This document shows positions 39,793 through 48,183 of a stretch of 64,000 bases of DNA, piece by piece. The first letter of the stretch is position 1. Every line of letters begins with the position of its first letter. The stretch comes from a virus. Both the position numbers and the translations under genes were made by a program. The stretch covers positions 1 to 64,000 of IMG/VR virus record IMGVR_UViG_3300044974_001280; one strand, written 5' to 3'. The notes under the pieces are model-generated. The model did not search any database. It was given only the letters and a program-made list of their open reading frames with translations, and was not told the origin of the DNA.

Positions 39793-41130
39793 ATGATAAA
39801 CGAACTAAAAATCCTCTCCACCCTTGAATCCCTCACGGGCAACGGGTCCCAAAAAGAGAAGCAAAGACTTCTTTCCGAAAATCTCACCGAAGTAATGTCT
39901 TACTTGCTGGATGTGTGCTTCAATCCATTTGTGACTACTAAGTTACACAAGCTGGATCTACAGCCAACCCCGACAGGGGAATTTCCTGGTTTCGAGACCT
40001 TTAAATCCGTAATGGAAAACTTGAAATCGGCCCCGGCTGCCAACGACAACCTTAGAGGTCAAGCCACATCACTCATCAATTCCCGTCTTTCAGAAGATCC
40101 AATCGAAGACAAACAGCTTCGGGAAATTCTAATGAAGATTTTTACCAAAAGAATGAACTCCGGAATTGGTGCCAAACTCATCAACAAAGCTTTAGGTACA
40201 GAGCTAATTCCGGACCCATCTTTGATGCTGGCCACTGATGATCAAAAGGAAGTTCTGGACTGGGATAAGATCTATTGTGAAGAGAAATATGACGGGGTAA
40301 GAGTAATAGCAGTTGGTGATAAAGATAAGGGATTCCAATTTTACACCAGAGCCTTTAACGAGTTGGATAAAAGCAGACTTTCTTCTATCGAACGGGATTT
40401 GATTCAAATCTTACACAATGCTAATATCGTAGGGGAGATATTTTTTGATGGTGAATTGACAGACCTAAATAGAAAGTCGGTTTCAGGAAAGGTAACACAA
40501 ATTCTGAAGGGCACAGCACCCAAGGATATAGATAAGGAATTCATGTTCAACGTGTTCGACATAGAAAAGGCCTCAGTGCTCAAAATTGGCAATGGAACCA
40601 CCCCCTTTCTCAAAAGAAGAAAAGAACTGGAATTCTTAACTTCCTTTCTGTCCCCTAATTCCCAGGTTAAACTTGCTCGTCAGTGGGTAGTTGATTCAAT
40701 GGAGGAAACCCAAAAGATTTATGGTCTAATCATTTCTATGGGTGGAGAAGGGGTCATTCTAAAACCAGGTAATCACGTGTACGAGTGTAAACGAAGTAGA
40801 AGCTGGGTTAAATTGAAGCAAGTCCAAGATTGTGATTTGGAAATCATCGGTTGGTATCCAGGAGAAGGTAAGAGAGAGGGATTGATCGGGGGTTTCATTT
40901 GTACCGATGCTTCCAGAACTTTACAAGTAAAAATAGGATCTGGATTTACCGATGCCGATTTAAAAACTCTCAGTTCCAATCCAGATCAATTCATTGGTCG
41001 GGTTGCTGCCGTTCAATTCAACGAGCCCATCACAGACAAATTTGGCAATCGGAGCTTATTTCTTCCCCGTTTCATCGAAGTTAGATCCGATAAGAATCAA
41101 GCTGATGATATGTCCCCCTTTTTCAAATAG
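39793..41130 (+). CDS. ATP-dependent DNA ligase (T4 gp30-like)
   Basis: This 445-residue ligase has motif I EEKYDGVRV near 163-171 (adenylated Lys-165), motif III FFDGELTD, motif IV GGEGVILKPG, and motif V WVKLKQVQDCDLEIIGWYPG leading into the OB domain. About 150 residues of an N-terminal helical domain precede the nucleotidyltransferase core, as in T4 ligase (487 residues). It seals nicks in replication and repair. It opens the replication block; no late promoter precedes it. Confidence 0.93.
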   Translation: MINELKILSTLESLTGNGSQKEKQRLLSENLTEVMSYLLDVCFNPFVTTKLHKLDLQPTPTGEFPGFETFKSVMENLKSAPAANDNLRGQATSLINSRLSEDPIEDKQLREILMKIFTKRMNSGIGAKLINKALGTELIPDPSLMLATDDQKEVLDWDKIYCEEKYDGVRVIAVGDKDKGFQFYTRAFNELDKSRLSSIERDLIQILHNANIVGEIFFDGELTDLNRKSVSGKVTQILKGTAPKDIDKEFMFNVFDIEKASVLKIGNGTTPFLKRRKELEFLTSFLSPNSQVKLARQWVVDSMEETQKIYGLIISMGGEGVILKPGNHVYECKRSRSWVKLKQVQDCDLEIIGWYPGEGKREGLIGGFICTDASRTLQVKIGSGFTDADLKTLSSNPDQFIGRVAAVQFNEPITDKFGNRSLFLPRFIEVRSDKNQADDMSPFFK

Positions 41131-41175
41131 GAGGAAACAAATCTTTGACTTTTTTGTAAAAAGACAAAGACAAAT

Positions 41176-42126
41176 ATGGTCAACCAACTTCTTACTGAAA
41201 AGCTCAGGCCCCGGGAGCTAAAACACATGATTCTTCCTGAAAGGATCCGGGTTCTCTTCGAAAATAAACCCTTGAGCCAAAATTTACTTCTGGCGGGTTC
41301 TCCTGGGTGTGGCAAAACAACACTCGCCAAAATTTTAGCTACTGGATCTCCCTATTTGTTCATCAATGTTTCCGACGAAAGCTCTGTTGATGTTATCAGA
41401 ACAAAGATCAACGACTTTTGTTCTACCCTCAGTGTGATGGATGGCAAATCAACCTTTAAAGTTGTCATTCTGGACGAGTTTGATGGAGCATCGGATCAGT
41501 TCTATAAAGCTCTCAGAGGAACCATTGAGAAATTTGCCAAAAACGCCAGATTTGTAGCTACCTGTAATTGGATTACGAAGGTTCCTGATGCTATTCAATC
41601 TAGATTTGAAGTCATTAATTTTGACCCAGTTAACCAGCAGGAAGAAGATCAATTGAAGTCAGAATGGAAAGCCAGAATATCTTTGATCCTCTCCAAATTA
41701 AACATCCAGATTCAGCCCGATGCCTTGGATGTCTTTGAAAGAGACTATTTTCCGGATTTAAGATCTGCCTTGAATAAAATTCAATCTTGGTCTATCGAAG
41801 GAATCTCTGAAGTTGATGCCAAAAAAATCCAGGACACTGCTTTTTCCTATGAAGAGCTCTATCAGTTAATTTGTTCCTCTCAGGATCCGATCAAAAATTA
41901 TCAGTTTGTGATCGGTCAATATTCTGGTAAAGTTGACACAGTCATGCAGGCTCTGGGCAGTGAATTTATCAATTGGTTGATTCGGCATAGACCTGAATTA
42001 TCCAAGACTATCCCCATGATTTTAGTCATGGTGGCAGAACACCAGGCCCAAAGATCATCAGTGATAGATCCTATCGTCTCTCTTTTGGCTCTAATCTTCA
42101 AAATACAGAAACAAATACAAGCCTAA
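41176..42126 (+). CDS. Sliding clamp loader large subunit (gp44-like)
   Basis: This 316-residue AAA+ ATPase has Walker A GSPGCGKTT at residues 41-49, Walker B VVILDEFD at 96-103, sensor 1 FVATCNW at 126-132 and the arginine-finger region QSRFEVI at 141-147. The collar domain follows. This is the RFC/gp44 arrangement, loading the gp45 clamp for the polymerase. Its stop overlaps the next ATG by one base. No gp45 or polymerase is in the window; a candidate small subunit is at 44163. Confidence 0.92.
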   Translation: MVNQLLTEKLRPRELKHMILPERIRVLFENKPLSQNLLLAGSPGCGKTTLAKILATGSPYLFINVSDESSVDVIRTKINDFCSTLSVMDGKSTFKVVILDEFDGASDQFYKALRGTIEKFAKNARFVATCNWITKVPDAIQSRFEVINFDPVNQQEEDQLKSEWKARISLILSKLNIQIQPDALDVFERDYFPDLRSALNKIQSWSIEGISEVDAKKIQDTAFSYEELYQLICSSQDPIKNYQFVIGQYSGKVDTVMQALGSEFINWLIRHRPELSKTIPMILVMVAEHQAQRSSVIDPIVSLLALIFKIQKQIQA

Positions 42127-42431
42127 TGGAATTATTACCAGAAGAAATACGAAAAGGCAGCTACATGTACAGGCTGGTAAAGAGAGGAAAAAAAGCTCTG
42201 TGGTACGAGCAATTTTGTTTGGACTCTGAAAAAATCGTTGCCTGGGAGGTTTTCAAAATAAAAATAGATCCGCCTAAAGAACTTTTTGGAGTTCAGATGG
42301 GGGAAAGGGAGATTTTTCCAGGTAATGAAGATTTTGGCAAATGGGCTTGGGCACCTTTCAATTTCGATATAGCTGCCACTTATTACGAAAGATTAGAACA
42401 AGGTTTGCACCCTAAAGATTGCGAGATTTAA
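42126..42431 (+). CDS. Hypothetical small protein in the replication block
   Basis: The 101-residue product has many Trp, Tyr and Phe residues (WAWAPFNFDIAATYYERLEQG near 77-97) and starts MELLPEEIRKGSYMYRLV. It is overlapped by one base with the clamp loader gene, so it is translated with it. No family is recognised. A small protein partner of the replisome is a reasonable guess from position alone. Confidence 0.65.
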   Translation: MELLPEEIRKGSYMYRLVKRGKKALWYEQFCLDSEKIVAWEVFKIKIDPPKELFGVQMGEREIFPGNEDFGKWAWAPFNFDIAATYYERLEQGLHPKDCEI

Positions 42432-42440
42432 TAAAATTTT

Positions 42441-43019
42441 ATGAGACAGTCCCAGTACGACAAGGAATTTCCTATATACAATTACACCTTTTTCCAAAAA
42501 CCAATCAAGAGGCTGATTATCTGTGGACCCGGTGGATCTGGTAAGGACTATTACCGCTATCATCTACAAAAAAAGGGATTCAAATATTCCATCCCCTGGA
42601 CTTCTAGACCTATCAGGCTTGGGGAAGTGCAAGGAGTAGATTACTTTTTTGTCTCTCCTGAAGAAGCTTCTGCTGCTATTGCCCAGGAATCTTTTTACGA
42701 GTATAATTTTTTTGCTAGCTGGTTTTACGGAACACCTAAAGCCGAATTTTATGCTAGTAATTTATTCATTATGACCCCTTCTGGAATTGCCAAGCTCCAT
42801 CAAAAAGACAGGTCAGAGTCCTTTATTCTGTACTTGGATATAGATCTGGAGGTTCGTCGAGCTAGGATGCAAAATAGAAATGATGCCGATTCCGTGGAGA
42901 GAAGACTTAAAACAGACAGTGAGGATTTTTCAGATTTCGTGAATTTTGATTTGTCAATTACAGATCCCTCCTATAAAATAACTGACGAAATTTGGTCAGA
43001 CCCTTCCTACTATAAATAA
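42441..43019 (+). CDS. gmk: Guanylate-kinase-like nucleotide kinase
   Basis: This 192-residue protein has the P-loop ICGPGGSGKDYY near residues 28-39. The guanylate kinase signature TSRPIRLGEVQGVDYFFVS is near 54-72, with the Arg, Glu and Tyr that bind GMP. FYEYNFFASWFYGTP near 85-99 corresponds to the second substrate loop. It would phosphorylate (d)GMP for DNA synthesis. The P-loop has Asp rather than Ser/Thr after the Lys, an unusual substitution worth noting for activity. Confidence 0.8.
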   Translation: MRQSQYDKEFPIYNYTFFQKPIKRLIICGPGGSGKDYYRYHLQKKGFKYSIPWTSRPIRLGEVQGVDYFFVSPEEASAAIAQESFYEYNFFASWFYGTPKAEFYASNLFIMTPSGIAKLHQKDRSESFILYLDIDLEVRRARMQNRNDADSVERRLKTDSEDFSDFVNFDLSITDPSYKITDEIWSDPSYYK

Positions 43020-43024
43020 AAAAT

Positions 43025-44176
43025 ATGTTAAACGTTCTTATTGATGGACACTATTTGTTCCATAAAACTTTTGGTATTTTCAGTGGTTACGGCACGAAAG
43101 AACCCAATGAAATTCTAGGCCACAAAAACGACAGGGCTATGTTCATCAGAAAGCTGGCAACCGACCTGTGTTCATCTCTGAAACAAATCCCTATTACCGG
43201 GAGAGTGGTGTTTGTTTCTGATTCAAGAAGTTGGAGAAAAGATATTCCAATCGAAGGTGGGGGATACAAATCCAATCGGGTTAAGAGTCCCCAGGTCGAT
43301 TGGAGCATTTTCTTTAATTTAATTAATGAATTTGGTCAACATCTAGAGCAGAAAGGTTTTATTTTTTCAAAAGTGGAGGGAGCAGAGGGAGATGATCTTC
43401 TCTATTTCTGGTCCAAATATTTCAATGAAAAAGGAGAAAATTGTCTCATTGTTTCGGGTGATAAGGACATGGATCAACTTGCACGTTGGACAGAAGATAG
43501 CTGGACAGTCGTTTGGAGTTCTAACTCTAAAAATAACACCTTTAGAGTTCCTCTGGGTTGGGGCTCAGAGTATTTGAACAAAAAGACCGAAATTACGGTT
43601 TTTGATCTAGGTGAATCTATTTCACCAGAAAAGAAAAAAATTCAAGAACTAGTTGGCAAGTGTAACATTGAGGAAATAGATGCCCAGACTTTTGTTTTTT
43701 TAAAAATGATGGAAGGTGATAAGGGTGATGCCGTTCCCAGCGTTTGGGAAGTTAAAAGCCCGGACGGGAAAACCTTCAGAATCACTCCTAAAAAAGCCCA
43801 ACAAATTTTAGACTCAGTCAGAGAATCGGGATGGAGCATTTCAGATTTTCAATTGTTGTTGATGGATGAAGCTTTTCTGGAATGGATTAGCGGGTTTGTT
43901 CTAAGATTCATGAAAGATTTAGATAACGAAACCAACAGACAGAAAGTTGTCGATAATTTTCAAAGAAATTTCTCTTTAATGTGGTTGGATACCTCAGTTA
44001 TTCCAGAGGCTGTTGCAGATAGAGTCACTTCCCAAATTAAAGGGTATTCTATCCTACCCAACTCAAGTGTTCCTTCAGATTGGAAAATTTTGTTGGAAGG
44101 TACAGAGTGGTTGGAAAGTAAAGCTCCTTCTTATTTAGACCCTTTTTCAAATTATCAGTCCAATGGATTTATTTGA
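43025..44176 (+). CDS. RNase H / FEN-like 5'-3' exonuclease (T4 Rnh-like)
   Basis: This 383-residue protein has the FEN/PIN metal-site set: LIDGHYLFHK near 5-14, VSDSRSWRKD near 64-73, VEGAEGDDLLYFWSK near 118-132, LIVSGDKDMDQLA near 141-153 and EGDKGDAVPSV near 230-240. T4 RNase H removes RNA primers and adjacent DNA from lagging-strand fragments. It starts 5 bases after the kinase gene and overlaps the next gene by 14 bases. It is longer than T4 RNase H (305). Confidence 0.9.
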   Translation: MLNVLIDGHYLFHKTFGIFSGYGTKEPNEILGHKNDRAMFIRKLATDLCSSLKQIPITGRVVFVSDSRSWRKDIPIEGGGYKSNRVKSPQVDWSIFFNLINEFGQHLEQKGFIFSKVEGAEGDDLLYFWSKYFNEKGENCLIVSGDKDMDQLARWTEDSWTVVWSSNSKNNTFRVPLGWGSEYLNKKTEITVFDLGESISPEKKKIQELVGKCNIEEIDAQTFVFLKMMEGDKGDAVPSVWEVKSPDGKTFRITPKKAQQILDSVRESGWSISDFQLLLMDEAFLEWISGFVLRFMKDLDNETNRQKVVDNFQRNFSLMWLDTSVIPEAVADRVTSQIKGYSILPNSSVPSDWKILLEGTEWLESKAPSYLDPFSNYQSNGFI

Positions 44177-44588
44177 GCTAGTTAAATCGGTTTTTAAATC
44201 CGACGAAGAGTGGAAAAAGGTGCCAAGAAGTGTGAAGACAAAACATTTTTTCATGGTTAATAGAATTATGTCCATCCAGTTTCCGATTCATGCCCATCTA
44301 TTTAACCACTCCAAGATCGAAATGGTGCCAGTAGTGGATTGGTGGCACGGATTTTTATGCAATGCTTTTAAAAAACCACCCACCTGGATCTATACAACTG
44401 GACCTAAAAAAAATGCGGTTCAGGCAGTAGAGAAAAATCATGACACAGAAGAATTCATTAGAACCAAATACGAATTAAGCTCCAGGGATCTGAAACAGCT
44501 CCAGACCTTTTACCCTGAATCTTACTCCCAGTGGATGGACTCAATCTCTGACCAATTGGGAAGAAATAAAAAACAATCGGATATATAA
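44163..44588 (+). CDS. Hypothetical; possible clamp loader small subunit (gp62-like)
   Basis: The 141-residue product starts MDLFELVKSVFKSDEEWKKV and continues FFMVNRIMSIQFPIHAHLFN. This spacing resembles gp62-type clamp loader small subunits of marine T4-like phages (an F-x-VN-R-x-(L/M)-S pattern followed by short helices). The match is weak and made from memory of the family. The position in the replication block fits. It overlaps the RNase H gene, and a late promoter element overlaps its stop codon. Confidence 0.4.
   Translation: MDLFELVKSVFKSDEEWKKVPRSVKTKHFFMVNRIMSIQFPIHAHLFNHSKIEMVPVVDWWHGFLCNAFKKPPTWIYTTGPKKNAVQAVEKNHDTEEFIRTKYELSSRDLKQLQTFYPESYSQWMDSISDQLGRNKKQSDI
44580..44587 (+). 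promoter_or_regulatory. Late promoter element (GATATATA) over a stop codon
   Basis: This exact copy overlaps the stop of the 44163 gene and lies 11 bases before the ATG at 44599. It is the only exact copy inside the replication block. Confidence 0.6.
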
Positions 44589-44598
44589 ACCAACTATC

Positions 44599-45135
44599 AT
44601 GGAAAAGCAGCACCAAAAAATTGTCAAAACCATTATTAAAAACTTGGATTGGGATTCTATTTCTCGAATTCATGACTCTTTTAAGTATGGGGTAGGACAA
44701 TCTAATCAAGTCTTACCTGGGATGAAGAGAAAAGATTTTTCTCAAGGCATCACCAAAAAAGACATTCAGGACGAGCTCACTGTGGTTCTACAATATGTTA
44801 TCGACAACGATTTTCAAACCTATATTTACGGACCCTGGATAATTTCTTGGTACAATCAGGAATGGGGAGAAAAGATCGTGCAAGAAACAAAGTCAAACGG
44901 AGAAGAAGATATTCAGATAGAAATTGAGGTTGATCAAGATTCCAAACTGGAAGTTGCCTATGCTCCTCAGAGAATTTGTGTCACGATGGACACGGAAATC
45001 TTCAGTGATAGTACAGGTTCAGTGTCCGAGAGTACAACTCTTCAGAAAATGCTCGATAAAGCTATTTCTCAAGAAAAATATGAAATCGCCCAGAAAATTC
45101 AGGAAATCCTGAAATTGACAGAGATAGATTCCTAA
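44599..45135 (+). CDS. Hypothetical protein with UVR-motif-like tail
   Basis: This 178-residue protein is expressed from a late promoter element 11 bases upstream. The middle is acidic. The last ~35 residues, TLQKMLDKAISQEKYEIAQK, resemble the UVR motif (helical hairpin L-x2-ML-x2-AI-x2-E-x-YE-x-A) of UvrB/UvrC and Clp adaptor proteins, a protein-interaction element. The N-terminus (DWDSISRIHDSFKYGVG) is not recognised. DNA-repair or adaptor function is speculative. Confidence 0.5.
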   Translation: MEKQHQKIVKTIIKNLDWDSISRIHDSFKYGVGQSNQVLPGMKRKDFSQGITKKDIQDELTVVLQYVIDNDFQTYIYGPWIISWYNQEWGEKIVQETKSNGEEDIQIEIEVDQDSKLEVAYAPQRICVTMDTEIFSDSTGSVSESTTLQKMLDKAISQEKYEIAQKIQEILKLTEIDS

Positions 45136-45150
45136 AAAAAAGAAAAAAAC

Positions 45151-45633
45151 TTGAAACATATCCTCAGCCTGCATGAATTTTTCGACACAGGAATCTTCGG
45201 AGACACTTACGGCTATGGGGGAGCAAATGGAATTTTTAAGGTTGCCTATAAACCATATAAAGATCTCTCCGTTTCGGTAGGTCCGGATCCCAAAGTTCCC
45301 CGCAACATTCCTGGTTCTAAATTTCAGGTGGGAGACATCGTCATTGGAATGCCGATCGAGGGCAAGAAAAAAGTTGCCGGCATGGTGGTGAAAAATGTGC
45401 TGGCACCAGACCAAAAAAGCTACAAATATTTCGTCCAGGTCCACACTAAAGGGAAAAAAGAACAGAAAGTAATGGAACTGGTTCCTGATTCTGTCGAGTT
45501 TGTAGATATGGGGGACAAGGGACATCGCCAGATTGTTTCTCAGTATAAGTTCAACGATCTACCAGGAGATGTGTACAATTCTAAAACAGTCTACAACAAT
45601 CCTGGTTTGGGGATAGAGGCTGTTGGTTCTTAA
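45151..45633 (+). CDS. Hypothetical protein with capsid-targeting-like N-terminus
   Basis: The 160-residue product starts at TTG 45151 with MKHILSLHEFFDTG, resembling the short amphipathic start of several head-module proteins in this window. A beta-rich core near residues 55-110 (KFQVGDIVIGMPIEGKKKVA) could be an SH3-like barrel. It is read from the same late transcript as 44599. Packaging in the head is a hypothesis based only on the N-terminal motif. Confidence 0.5.
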   Translation: MKHILSLHEFFDTGIFGDTYGYGGANGIFKVAYKPYKDLSVSVGPDPKVPRNIPGSKFQVGDIVIGMPIEGKKKVAGMVVKNVLAPDQKSYKYFVQVHTKGKKEQKVMELVPDSVEFVDMGDKGHRQIVSQYKFNDLPGDVYNSKTVYNNPGLGIEAVGS

Positions 45634-45669
45634 GGGAAACTTTTTGTTCATCTTCCTGTAAAAATTCAG

Positions 45670-46554
45670 ATGATTCTCAGTAAAACAAGACACGGCTTGG
45701 GTGTCGTGTATCGACATTCTAATTCAGGATTGGAACCTCAGGAAGAAGCTTTAAATTTTTTAAATGTGATGCTTCGGAAGGTCTCCCAGAACAATAAGCA
45801 CGGAATTGATGTTACCTGTCTTGAGCTAAAAGAGTCGGATTTTCCCAAATTTTTCTACGACAGAACCTCTGAGTGTGATCCTTTGCAAGAAAGGATTCAC
45901 GAGCTTTCAGGCTTCTTAAAAGCCTCGAACCATCGTCTTTTTTTCTTCCTGTCTTCCTATTACTACTTCGGGAGTCAGTTGACCCAGCCCGTTGAAGACA
46001 CCCGAAAGATTGTGCAAAACATCTACCATTTGCTCGAGGATCTCGGAATTCAATATCCTGCTGTCATTCTGAAGATCGGATCTGCCTATGGGAAAAGAAA
46101 AGAAACGATGGCCAGATTTGTTGAAGAAATAAATTGTTTAGAACCAGAGGTCAGAAAAGTGCTGGCGGTAACAAATGACGATAAACCATCTCTCTTCTCG
46201 GTTACCGATCTGCTGTCCGGGATTTTTTATTCCTCTGGAATTCCCATTTGTTTTCGTACTTTGGCCCACAATTTTAACACCGGAGACTTATCGGTCAGAG
46301 AGGCTCTTTTTCTGAGCTGCTCGACCTGGCAAAAGGGGATTAAACCAATTTTTCTGCATGCAGAAAGTCTCAAAGTTGATCCAAAGGGGTTTCCTTTGAG
46401 TCCCTTGCCTTCCGAGGATTTAAAATACAGAATTCCTGTTTTTGGTTTGGATGTGGATGTTGTGATAGAATGTCCCACCTCTTTTGAGACTGCCGTTAAA
46501 TATCTAGGAGCATATCAGAGTCTTAAACCTTTGGTAATTGATAAAGACTGGTGA
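45670..46554 (+). CDS. UV damage endonuclease, UvsE/UvdE-like
   Basis: This 294-residue TIM-barrel protein of UvdE type has a start RHGLGVVYRH, a central KIGSAYGKRKETMARF near 137-152, KVLAVTNDDKPSLFSVTDLL near 166-185 (metal-ligand Glu/Asp region), and GIPICFRTLAHNFN near 194-207. The conserved His region of UvdE is represented by AHNFN. It incises DNA 5' to UV photoproducts. The family is common in bacteria and fungi but rare in phages. Some ligand positions differ from bacterial UvsE, so activity is not assured. Confidence 0.7.
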   Translation: MILSKTRHGLGVVYRHSNSGLEPQEEALNFLNVMLRKVSQNNKHGIDVTCLELKESDFPKFFYDRTSECDPLQERIHELSGFLKASNHRLFFFLSSYYYFGSQLTQPVEDTRKIVQNIYHLLEDLGIQYPAVILKIGSAYGKRKETMARFVEEINCLEPEVRKVLAVTNDDKPSLFSVTDLLSGIFYSSGIPICFRTLAHNFNTGDLSVREALFLSCSTWQKGIKPIFLHAESLKVDPKGFPLSPLPSEDLKYRIPVFGLDVDVVIECPTSFETAVKYLGAYQSLKPLVIDKDW

Positions 46555-46586
46555 AATTTTATCAGAGCTAGATCAAAAAATTTTCT

Positions 46587-46594
46587 TAAATTTG
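46587..46594 (+). promoter_or_regulatory. Bacteroidetes-like -7 box (TAAATTTG)
   Basis: TAAATTTG fits TAnnTTTG and ends 4 bases before the DNA glycosylase ATG at 46599, which would give a nearly leaderless RNA. Low support without a -33 element. Confidence 0.3.
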
Positions 46595-46598
46595 CTGC

Positions 46599-47402
46599 AT
46601 GCCAGAATTAGCCGAAGTCAGATTGACCTCAGAGTACGTCAGTCAAGTTTCAGATAGAATTGTTTTTCATTCTGTTTGGAAAAATCCAGTTCACAAAGGA
46701 AAAGAAGTAGAAATTAGAACTCCTTTTTCTCTGCGGGCAGAGTCCAGAGGGAAGGAGATGAGACTGACTATTTCTCCAGCCCCCAATTTTTTTTCTGATG
46801 CTACCCAAGAAAAAAAGACCCTCTATTTAATGATGACCATGGGCATGTCCGGTCATTTCAAATGGGCGCCGAAGATCGATGAAATGCCTAAACACACCCA
46901 TTTAAGTTTCAATTCTAACTTGGGAAATCTGTGCTTCGTAGATGTCAGAAGATTTGGCAAGTGGTCTTTTGGATCTTGGAATCCTCAAAGAGGTCCAGAC
47001 CCAACCCAAGAGTTTTTCCTCTTCTCTGAGCATGTGACCAAAAATATGTTCACTAAGGCTTTTCAAAAACCGATTCACGAGGTTCTCATGGACCAGTCCT
47101 ACTTTAACGGAATTGGTAATTATCTTAGGGCTGAGATTTTATACAGAACTGAATGTGACCCCTTTTCTTCGGCTACATTAGCTTTACAGGCTCACCCCGA
47201 AATCCTAACTCTCTGCCGGGATCTCCCTTTGCAGGCCTATGCCTTGGGAGGGGGAAGATTAAAAGACTGGGAGAATCCCGCTGGCGTGCCCGTGCCCGAA
47301 GGATGGAATTCATTCATGCTCTGCTACGGCAACCCGGTCATGTCCAGAATAAAAGATAGAAACGGCAGAACTTTCTGGTACGATCCTAAATGGAACTCTT
47401 AA
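46599..47402 (+). CDS. Fpg/Nei-family DNA glycosylase
   Basis: This 267-residue protein starts MPELAEV, with catalytic Pro-2 and Glu-3. YLMMTMGMSGHFKW near 76-89 matches the Fpg core, and VLMDQSYFNGIGNYLRAEIL near 164-183 is the helix-two-turn-helix. The usual C-terminal four-Cys zinc finger is missing; the terminal hairpin YGNPVMSRIKDRNGRTFWYD, with its Arg, resembles the zincless finger of NEIL1-like enzymes. It excises oxidised bases and nicks the strand. A TAAATTTG box just upstream suggests independent expression. Confidence 0.9.
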   Translation: MPELAEVRLTSEYVSQVSDRIVFHSVWKNPVHKGKEVEIRTPFSLRAESRGKEMRLTISPAPNFFSDATQEKKTLYLMMTMGMSGHFKWAPKIDEMPKHTHLSFNSNLGNLCFVDVRRFGKWSFGSWNPQRGPDPTQEFFLFSEHVTKNMFTKAFQKPIHEVLMDQSYFNGIGNYLRAEILYRTECDPFSSATLALQAHPEILTLCRDLPLQAYALGGGRLKDWENPAGVPVPEGWNSFMLCYGNPVMSRIKDRNGRTFWYDPKWNS

Positions 47403-47417
47403 ATAAAAAATAAAAAA

Positions 47418-48122
47418 ATGATCCCTTCCTACACTCTTGAAAAGCACCTTTACTTCGACGTCGAAACTGCGGGAATTACCCCAGATTTGCAAACTCTTCA
47501 GCAAACAAACCCCAGATTGGCAAAACTCTGGGAAAGAAGGGTCAAATACTACAGATCCTACCCCGAATACGCCCAAGCCACTTCGGATGCTATTTTCTTG
47601 GATAAAGCTGGGCTAGAACCAGAATTTGCCCGGGTTGTCTGTGTTTCTTTTGGTCAGATAGATTCAGATGGAAAAAGTAGATTCGTTTCTTTCTCAGGGG
47701 AAGAAGAGGCAGAAATCCTCGCCAAATCCAAAAAAGTTATTATCAACGCCCAGGGCAAAAACATGAAGCTGGCAGGCCATAATATCAAAGGCTTCGATGT
47801 GCCCTGTCTGTGCAAAAGGATGCTTTTCAACGGAATCAAACCCCCAGCCTTACTTCAGGTTTGGGATAAAAAACCCTGGGACATTCCCTTTTTGGACACC
47901 TCTGAAGTGTTTGCCTTTGGGAGCTGGTCCCAACAGAAATACTTGAGCCTAGATCTATTGGCCTGCTCTTTGGATGTTGTTTCCCCGAAAGAGGATATCG
48001 ATGGCTCACAGGTTCATCGGGTTTTCTGGGAAGAAAAAGATCACGCCAAAATCTCTCAATATTGCGAAAAGGATGTTGAAACTGTCATCAACGTGCTTCA
48101 AAAGGTTGCCCGGTTGGAATAA
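47418..48122 (+). CDS. DEDD-type 3'-5' exonuclease (proofreading-like)
   Basis: This 234-residue RNase H-like exonuclease has Exo I HLYFDVETAG near 10-19 (Asp-14, Glu-16), Exo II AGHNIKGFDVPCL near 117-129 and Exo III YCEKDVETVI near 217-226 with Tyr and Asp (DEDDy type). This set matches family B polymerase proofreading domains and their stand-alone relatives. It lies 15 bases after the glycosylase gene and ends in a terminator. It could supply proofreading in trans if the phage polymerase lacks an exonuclease domain, or act in repair. Confidence 0.78.
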   Translation: MIPSYTLEKHLYFDVETAGITPDLQTLQQTNPRLAKLWERRVKYYRSYPEYAQATSDAIFLDKAGLEPEFARVVCVSFGQIDSDGKSRFVSFSGEEEAEILAKSKKVIINAQGKNMKLAGHNIKGFDVPCLCKRMLFNGIKPPALLQVWDKKPWDIPFLDTSEVFAFGSWSQQKYLSLDLLACSLDVVSPKEDIDGSQVHRVFWEEKDHAKISQYCEKDVETVINVLQKVARLE

Positions 48123-48148
48123 AAAATTTTAATTTAACAGACACTGAG

Positions 48149-48183
48149 ACTGGTTTAGATATATACTCTAAACCAGTTTTTTT
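48149..48183 (+). terminator. Intrinsic terminator with embedded late promoter
   Basis: ACTGGTTTAGA (48149-48159) pairs with TCTAAACCAGT (48167-48177) around a 7-base loop, then T to 48183. It ends the replication/repair transcript. The late promoter element GATATATA (48158-48165) forms the loop and loop-closing bases, and the downstream GTG start is at 48184. Confidence 0.9.
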
